A stretch of DNA of 20,504 nt, taken from Anaerolineaceae bacterium UBA2274. Lineage in GTDB: Bacteria; Chloroflexota; Anaerolineae; Anaerolineales; Anaerolineaceae. A program made the position numbers and the translations under genes. Shown here piece by piece: positions 20,408 through 20,504 of this stretch; position 1 is the first letter of the stretch; every line of letters begins with the position of its first letter. The notes below the pieces were generated by a model. The model worked only from the letters and a program-made list of their open reading frames with translations. It made no database searches and was not told where the DNA came from. Where the stretch lies: assembly GCA_002347705.1 (NCBI GenBank), contig DDWY01000049.1, positions 1 through 20,504 of the forward strand, written 5' to 3'.

Positions 20408-20504
20408 GGTTCGCGCGGATACTGTTTCATATTTACATTCCTGACTCTACTGCAAAAACCTGAACCTTTAACAACCAAACACCCATTTTTGAACTCCGAA
20501 ATAG

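Noticed and set aside
19624..20463. A 279-residue plus-strand reading frame inside the MFS gene
   Set aside because: It is a frame-shifted shadow of the transporter: Gly/Arg/Pro-rich, without hydrophobic helices.

Overview
The window looks like chromosomal DNA from an uncultured or little-studied member of the Chloroflexota, most likely class Anaerolineae. This is an inference from gene style: a bacterial translin-like protein beside a DUF3467 protein, a LysM/M23 lipoprotein with an HLH-only active-site signature, a large secreted nuclease ending in a short FLPLILR tail, and moderate-GC intergenic DNA full of palindromic repeats. No 16S rRNA gene or other phylogenetic marker is present to prove it.

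Layout. (1) 2-699: 3' end of an IS transposase, then a gene-free stretch with a 13-bp tandem repeat and possible IS-end debris. (2) 700-2801, plus strand: a tightly packed five-gene operon, ssb - DUF3467 - translin/TRAX-like - short Cas4-N-like membrane protein - membrane-anchored PD-(D/E)XK (Cas4-like) protein. The four junctions are a 2-nt gap and overlaps of 4, 1 and 4 nt. The Cas4 motifs are divided over two adjacent membrane proteins. This is the most interesting part of the window. (3) 2864-3202: DsrE-like protein. (4) 3220-3363: the SRP RNA gene (ffs) with a TTGACA-17-TATCCT promoter placed exactly for its 5' end, followed with almost no gap by a methyltransferase with a zinc ribbon and a LysM/M23 lipoprotein. 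(5) 5907-8927, minus strand: a compact pdxS-pdxT-GNAT-like-methyltransferase group that converges on region 4 through a hairpin containing both stop codons; a DJ-1/PfpI gene lies upstream. (6) 9677-12171, minus strand: ABC exporter ATPase, permease and a membrane-bound zinc-ribbon protein. (7) 12556-16689, minus strand: a 1377-residue secreted multidomain nuclease with a terminator. (8) 16690-18053: about 1.36 kb without genes, packed with several families of inverted repeats. (9) 18054-20407, plus strand: an ArsR-type regulator translationally coupled to an MFS transporter, with a clear promoter and an overlapping palindromic operator.

Functional reading. Region 2 appears to be a nucleic-acid handling module: ssDNA binding, a possible RNase with the TRAX acidic residues, and a reconstituted membrane Cas4-type nuclease. 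No CRISPR array or other cas gene is visible, so a link to CRISPR adaptation is not supported here. Regions 5, 6 and 9 look like housekeeping vitamin B6 synthesis, export and efflux. Region 7 probably scavenges extracellular DNA or phosphate.
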